Positions 17,816 to 19,194 of a DNA stretch of 19,194 nt are shown here, one piece after another (position 1 is the first letter of the stretch; the number at the start of each line of letters is the position of its first letter). Location: assembly GCA_964500365.1 (NCBI GenBank), contig CAZCPB010000050.1, positions 1 through 19,194 of the forward strand, in the 5' to 3' direction. The stretch comes from CAZCPB01 sp964500365 (GTDB lineage Bacteria > Planctomycetota > Phycisphaerae > Phycisphaerales > UBA1924). The notes under the pieces were generated by a model. The model saw nothing but the letters and a program-made list of their open reading frames with translations, was not told the origin of the DNA and made no database searches. Position numbers and translations under genes: made by a program.

Positions 17816-17849
17816 GTGCGGTCGGTACGAGTGGTACCCAGGAACTTCC
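17816..17849 (+). promoter_or_regulatory. Conserved leader element, copy 2
   Basis: Counterpart of 16641-16674. Here GGTAC (17824-17828) and GTACC (17834-17838) form a perfect 5-bp stem around a 5-nt loop, followed by GGAACTTCC (17841-17849). It ends 41 nt before the ATG, against 38 nt in copy 1. Confidence 0.55.
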
Positions 17850-17890
17850 GCGCCTGCGCATCCGGGCACATTTGGTGTAGGAGAGACGAC

Positions 17891-18379
17891 ATGCGCTTGG
17901 TTCCCCTCGCCGTCGCCGCCGCGGCCGGCCTCGCCCTGACCGGCGCGGCACAGGCGGACATCATCACGTACGAGTTCATGATGGACGGCCTGCAGGAAGT
18001 TCCGCCAGTGGCCACGCCGGGCTGGGGTGAGTGCACGGTCCAACTCGACACGCTGTCGGGCGCGGTCACCGTGAACGGCACCTTCAACAACCTGATCGGC
18101 AACGTCACTGCCGCGCACATCCACGGTGCCGCGGCACCCGGCGTCAACGCCGGCGTCATCGTCGGGCTGACGCCCGTCGGCGGCACCTCGGGCACGATCT
18201 CCGGCAACGGCGTGCTCACCGCCCAGCAGATCCAGGACATGATCAACGGCCTCACCTATGTGAACGTGCACAGCGTGTTCCGCCCGGGTGGGGAGATCCG
18301 CGGCCAGGTTGTCCCGGCCCCGGCCTCGCTCGGCCTGATCGGCCTCGGCGGCCTGCTCGCCGCGCGCCGCCGCCGCTGA
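17891..18379 (+). CDS. Secreted CHRD-domain protein with PEP-CTERM-like sorting tail
   Basis: Predicted 162-residue surface protein, paralogous to the preceding gene. ATG 17891 has AGGAGAG (17879-17885) 5 nt upstream and starts a signal peptide (MRLVPLAVAAAAGLALTGAAQA, cleavage before Asp23). One CHRD domain fills residues 24-140 (GLQEVPPVATPGWGE, VTAAHIHGAAAPGVNAGVIV, NVHSVFRPGGEIRGQV). The C-terminus VPAPASLGLIGLGGLL-AARRRR is a PEP-CTERM-like sorting signal: a Pro motif, a short hydrophobic helix and a terminal Arg cluster. In that system an exosortase is thought to cut and attach the protein at the cell surface; no exosortase gene is in the window. It has its own promoter, leader element and terminator. 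Confidence 0.9.
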   Translation: MRLVPLAVAAAAGLALTGAAQADIITYEFMMDGLQEVPPVATPGWGECTVQLDTLSGAVTVNGTFNNLIGNVTAAHIHGAAAPGVNAGVIVGLTPVGGTSGTISGNGVLTAQQIQDMINGLTYVNVHSVFRPGGEIRGQVVPAPASLGLIGLGGLLAARRRR

Positions 18380-18403
18380 AGCCTCTGAACGCCACGGATT
18401 CTC

Positions 18404-18440
18404 ACGAGGGACAGGCTCACCCCTGTCCCTCGTCGTTTTT
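18404..18440 (+). terminator. Intrinsic terminator of the second CHRD gene
   Basis: A perfect 12-bp stem, ACGAGGGACAGG (18404-18415) with CCTGTCCCTCGT (18422-18433), has a 6-nt loop and is followed by CGTTTTT (T run 18436-18440). It lies 24 bp after the stop codon. Confidence 0.93.
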
Positions 18441-18456
18441 GCGCGCCCCGTGACCC

Positions 18457-18484
18457 CTGACCCCCGTCCCCGCCCGAATACCCT
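18457..18484 (+). promoter_or_regulatory. Putative promoter of the QueD-like gene
   Basis: CTGACC (18457-18462), a 16-bp spacer and TACCCT (18479-18484) resemble the TTGACC-N16-TATTCT promoter of the TetR gene. The -10 ends 9 nt before the ATG at 18494, so the message would have almost no leader. Confidence 0.4.
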
Positions 18485-18493
18485 TGCACCGGC

Positions 18494-18967
18494 ATGATCT
18501 ACCGCGTCTGCAAGTCGTTCGAGGTCGAGACCGGCCACATGCTGATGAAGCACGAGGGCCGCTGCCGCCACCCCCACGGCCACAGCCGGCGCATCGAAGT
18601 CGTGATCGCCTGCGAAACGCTCGACGGCTCGGACATGGTCTGCGACTTTGCCGCGATCAAGGCCGCCGTCCGCGCCATCATCGACCGCTTCGACCACGCC
18701 CTGGCCGTGAACTCGCGCGACCCGGCCGCCCGCGCGCTCCGCGAGTCGGGGTCCGCCGGCGAGAGGCTGGTCGAGTTCGAGGACCAGGACCCCACGACGG
18801 AAGTCCTCGCCCGGCACATCTATGAGGAACTGGCGGGGGTGCTCGCCGCCGGAGGGGATCTTTACGGCGAGAACGGGCGGACCCACCGCCTCAGGCCGGA
18901 GCTGCGCCTCGAGCGCATCCGCGTCACCGAGACCTCGTCCACGTGGGCAGAGTACGGCCGGACATGA
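18494..18967 (+). CDS. queD: 6-pyruvoyl-tetrahydropterin synthase / 6-carboxytetrahydropterin synthase (QueD) family
   Basis: Predicted 157-residue cytoplasmic enzyme. QueD turns dihydroneopterin triphosphate into 6-carboxy-tetrahydropterin, the second step of queuosine/7-deazaguanine synthesis; the close relative PTPS makes 6-pyruvoyl-tetrahydropterin. Zinc ligands His15 (ETGHML), His28 and His30 (CRHPHGHS), catalytic Cys24 in the CxxxHxH motif, Asp67-His68 (FDHAL) and substrate-anchoring Glu146 (TETSSTWAEY) are all in place. It is slightly longer than the usual 120-140 residues, with a loop around residues 75-95. ATG 18494 is chosen because the conserved fold begins at once (MIYRVCKSFEVETGHM); there is no Shine-Dalgarno sequence, consistent with a near-leaderless message. 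It is isolated from other deazaguanine genes in this window, so QueD versus PTPS rests on general likelihood. Confidence 0.85.
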   Translation: MIYRVCKSFEVETGHMLMKHEGRCRHPHGHSRRIEVVIACETLDGSDMVCDFAAIKAAVRAIIDRFDHALAVNSRDPAARALRESGSAGERLVEFEDQDPTTEVLARHIYEELAGVLAAGGDLYGENGRTHRLRPELRLERIRVTETSSTWAEYGRT

Positions 18968-19045
18968 TGCGCCGGCCCGGCGCTCGTCGGGATGCCGGGT
19001 CCCCCGTGCCGAGAACCGCCCCGACCGTCAGGGAGTACCACGAGT

Positions 19046-19194
19046 ATGACCCGATCCATCGCACGAGTCGCGCTGCTCATCGCCGCCGCGCTCTCGACGC
19101 TTTGTCCCGCCGTTGACTGCCGCGCCCAGGCCGTCGCCGACCCGACGCCGGCGGAAGTGAACTACGCCCGGGGCCTGTCGCGCGTCTTCCAGTC
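19046..19194 (+). CDS. Exported protein, N-terminus only (3'-truncated by the window edge)
   Basis: 49 whole residues are visible. ATG 19046 is preceded by AGGGAG (19030-19035), 10 nt upstream. A signal peptide is clear (MTRSIARVALLIAAALSTLC then PAVDCRAQA). The following DPTPAEVNYARGLSRVFQ resembles the segment just before the protease domain in some HtrA/DegP-like serine proteases, but the catalytic domain is outside the window, so that guess is weak. Confidence 0.6.
   Translation, partial: MTRSIARVALLIAAALSTLCPAVDCRAQAVADPTPAEVNYARGLSRVFQ

Noticed and set aside
17703..17939. Small plus-strand open frame between the two CHRD genes
   Set aside because: It covers the promoter and leader of the second CHRD gene, runs into that gene in another frame and has no ribosome binding site or conserved pattern.
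17435..18886. Minus-strand open frame of 483 codons over the CHRD and QueD genes
   Set aside because: It crosses two strong plus-strand terminators and two promoters and encodes nothing recognisable.

Overview
The window is very GC-rich DNA with densely packed genes on both strands. It looks like a chromosomal stretch from a planctomycete, most likely of the Phycisphaerae/Phycisphaerales type. The clues are a secreted CHRD-domain protein ending in two dockerin-like calcium loops and a terminal Gly-Cys, a sister CHRD protein ending in a VPAP/hydrophobic/RRRR sorting tail, a secreted WD40 protein whose N-terminal region resembles the linker of planctomycete kinase-WD40 fusions, and lipoprotein-type efflux components. 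This assignment is inference from protein style only. I see no rRNA, tRNA, CRISPR array, insertion sequence or phage gene.

Left part, plus strand (1-5323): the 3' end of a UbiA-type prenyltransferase gene; a TetR-family regulator with a well-formed promoter and an overlapping palindromic operator; a secreted protein of 14 WD40 blades; and an FAD-dependent oxidoreductase fused to a C-terminal Rieske [2Fe-2S] domain. Next, on the minus strand (7387 to 5329), lie two tandem paralogues of the GDP-L-fucose synthase/NAD-dependent epimerase type. A membrane-anchored endonuclease/exonuclease/phosphatase-fold protein is divergent from them (7435-8604).

Middle, minus strand (16384 to 8617): a complete tripartite MacA-MacB-TolC-like export system (adaptor, ATPase, permease, outer-membrane channel). 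It is followed by a translationally coupled pair, a small secreted NTF2/SnoaL-like protein and a secreted alpha/beta hydrolase, which appears to have its own promoter. ATPase/permease and SnoaL/hydrolase both overlap by 4 bp.

Right part, plus strand (16593-19194): two CHRD-domain surface protein genes, each with its own promoter, a roughly 85-nt leader and a strong intrinsic terminator; a QueD/6-pyruvoyl-tetrahydropterin synthase gene with a near-leaderless promoter; and the start of an exported protein cut by the window end.

The most interesting signal is in the non-coding DNA of the CHRD pair. A 34-nt leader block (16641-16674 and 17816-17849) matches at 28 of 34 positions and contains a small hairpin followed by GGAACTTCC. 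It lies at nearly the same place between predicted transcription start and start codon in both genes, whereas the DNA between it and the ribosome binding site has diverged. It may be a shared RNA or protein-binding control element for these surface proteins. Other points of note are the autoregulatory TetR operator with no obvious target gene, an inverted repeat on the CHRD1 -35 box, an SD-sequestering hairpin in the efflux leader, and an EEP-fold protein lacking several expected catalytic residues.
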